Shown piece by piece: positions 41,353 through 41,769 of a stretch of 41,769 nucleotides of DNA; position 1 is the stretch's first letter, and every line of letters begins with the position of its first letter. Source of the DNA: Asparagopsis taxiformis (lineage: Eukaryota > Rhodophyta > Florideophyceae > Bonnemaisoniales > Bonnemaisoniaceae); contig JALQPE010003096.1 of the NCBI GenBank assembly GCA_030407315.1, positions 1 to 41,769 on the forward strand, read 5' to 3'. The notes beneath the pieces are model-generated. The model made no database searches. It was not told where the DNA came from and saw only the letters and a program-made list of their open reading frames with translations. The translations under genes and the position numbers were made by a program.

Positions 41353-41769
41353 ATTACCATGTTCGACCGTTTCCAAGTCCGATCCCGTGTGAAGTTCCAG
41401 AAACTCGGTTTCACGGGATTGAAGTCCTATTGGATGCGTTTATATCATCGTATTAAGTATTCATATAATGGGCCAAGTGGGGTGAGTAGACTCGTCGGGG
41501 AAGTAAGTCGGTAGGATCTGCGCCTGAAGTCCGGCCACATAGACAGGCATTTATTGTGCTTTCAGTACTGTTAATTGACTATCATGTATAGTACGGTGTG
41601 ATATTTGGGCCATGGTAGCTTATTACTTACTTTACTAGAAGCTTACAACAGCAATGAAATATACTGTTTCAATTATGTGTAAGACGGCCATTAGCGATAT
41701 ATATATGTACCATGAGTATTTCGACGAACGTCGACATTGGAAGCGTCGAAAAGTGGTACTGTTCCTCTA
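41353..41769. other. Right edge, nothing recognised
   Basis: One more AAGTCCGA motif (near 41370), then A/T-rich sequence with an ATATATAT tract near 41700. No gene or RNA seen. Confidence 0.4.

Noticed and set aside
37964..41769. Telomere or subtelomeric repeat next to the RecQ-like gene
   Set aside because: No TTAGGG-type or other short telomeric tandem repeat was visible.

Overview
The window is eukaryotic and rich in mobile DNA. It holds SNF2 and RecQ-family helicase genes, a Ty3-like retroelement with a GC-rich LTR/gag region, a DNA element with CACTA termini, and no bacterial-style operons. The RecQ-like gene resembles the telomere-linked RecQ helicases known mainly from fungi. A decayed reading frame looks cadherin-like, which would instead suggest a holozoan or oomycete-type protist. 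I cannot name the taxon.

Layout. (1) 1-13866: one copy ('A', + orientation) of a ~13.9 kb element; its first 69 bp lie left of the window. (2) 13867-15520: a piece of a Ty3-like retroelement on the + strand (end of gag with a zinc knuckle, then a retropepsin-like domain). (3) 15521-29454: a second, almost identical copy of the element in opposite orientation (A'). (4) 29455-31244: the N-terminal part of the same kind of gag gene, on the - strand, with its LTR/leader to about 32050. (5) 32205-37963: a - strand RecQ-like helicase locus split into three frames. (6) 38000-41769: mostly non-coding, with a diverged ~450 bp direct repeat and a tRNA-like Pol III unit.

The element starts with CACTACTG termini, has an AA dinucleotide at the junctions where flanks are visible, and has dense GGCAGT/ACTGCC subterminal motifs. 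Inside, in element order: a 507-aa nuclear-looking coiled-coil protein of unknown function; a small tandem repeat; a decayed cadherin-like gene; a 118-bp tandem array of alternating palindromes; an antisense SHPRH-like SNF2/RING pseudogene; a degenerate inverted version of the same array; and about 2.5 kb of non-coding DNA with a strong hairpin. No TNP2-type transposase was recognised.

Reconstruction. Two copies seem to have inserted in opposite orientations into gag and the protease region of one retroelement, after which recombination between them inverted the 1.65 kb spacer. This fits the reading-frame continuity at the AA junctions, the orientation of all retroelement pieces and the use of right-hand termini on both sides of the spacer. 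It predicts that the rest of pol, on the - strand, lies just left of the window. The arms show only three differences in the comparisons I could make, so the duplication or a conversion event is recent.
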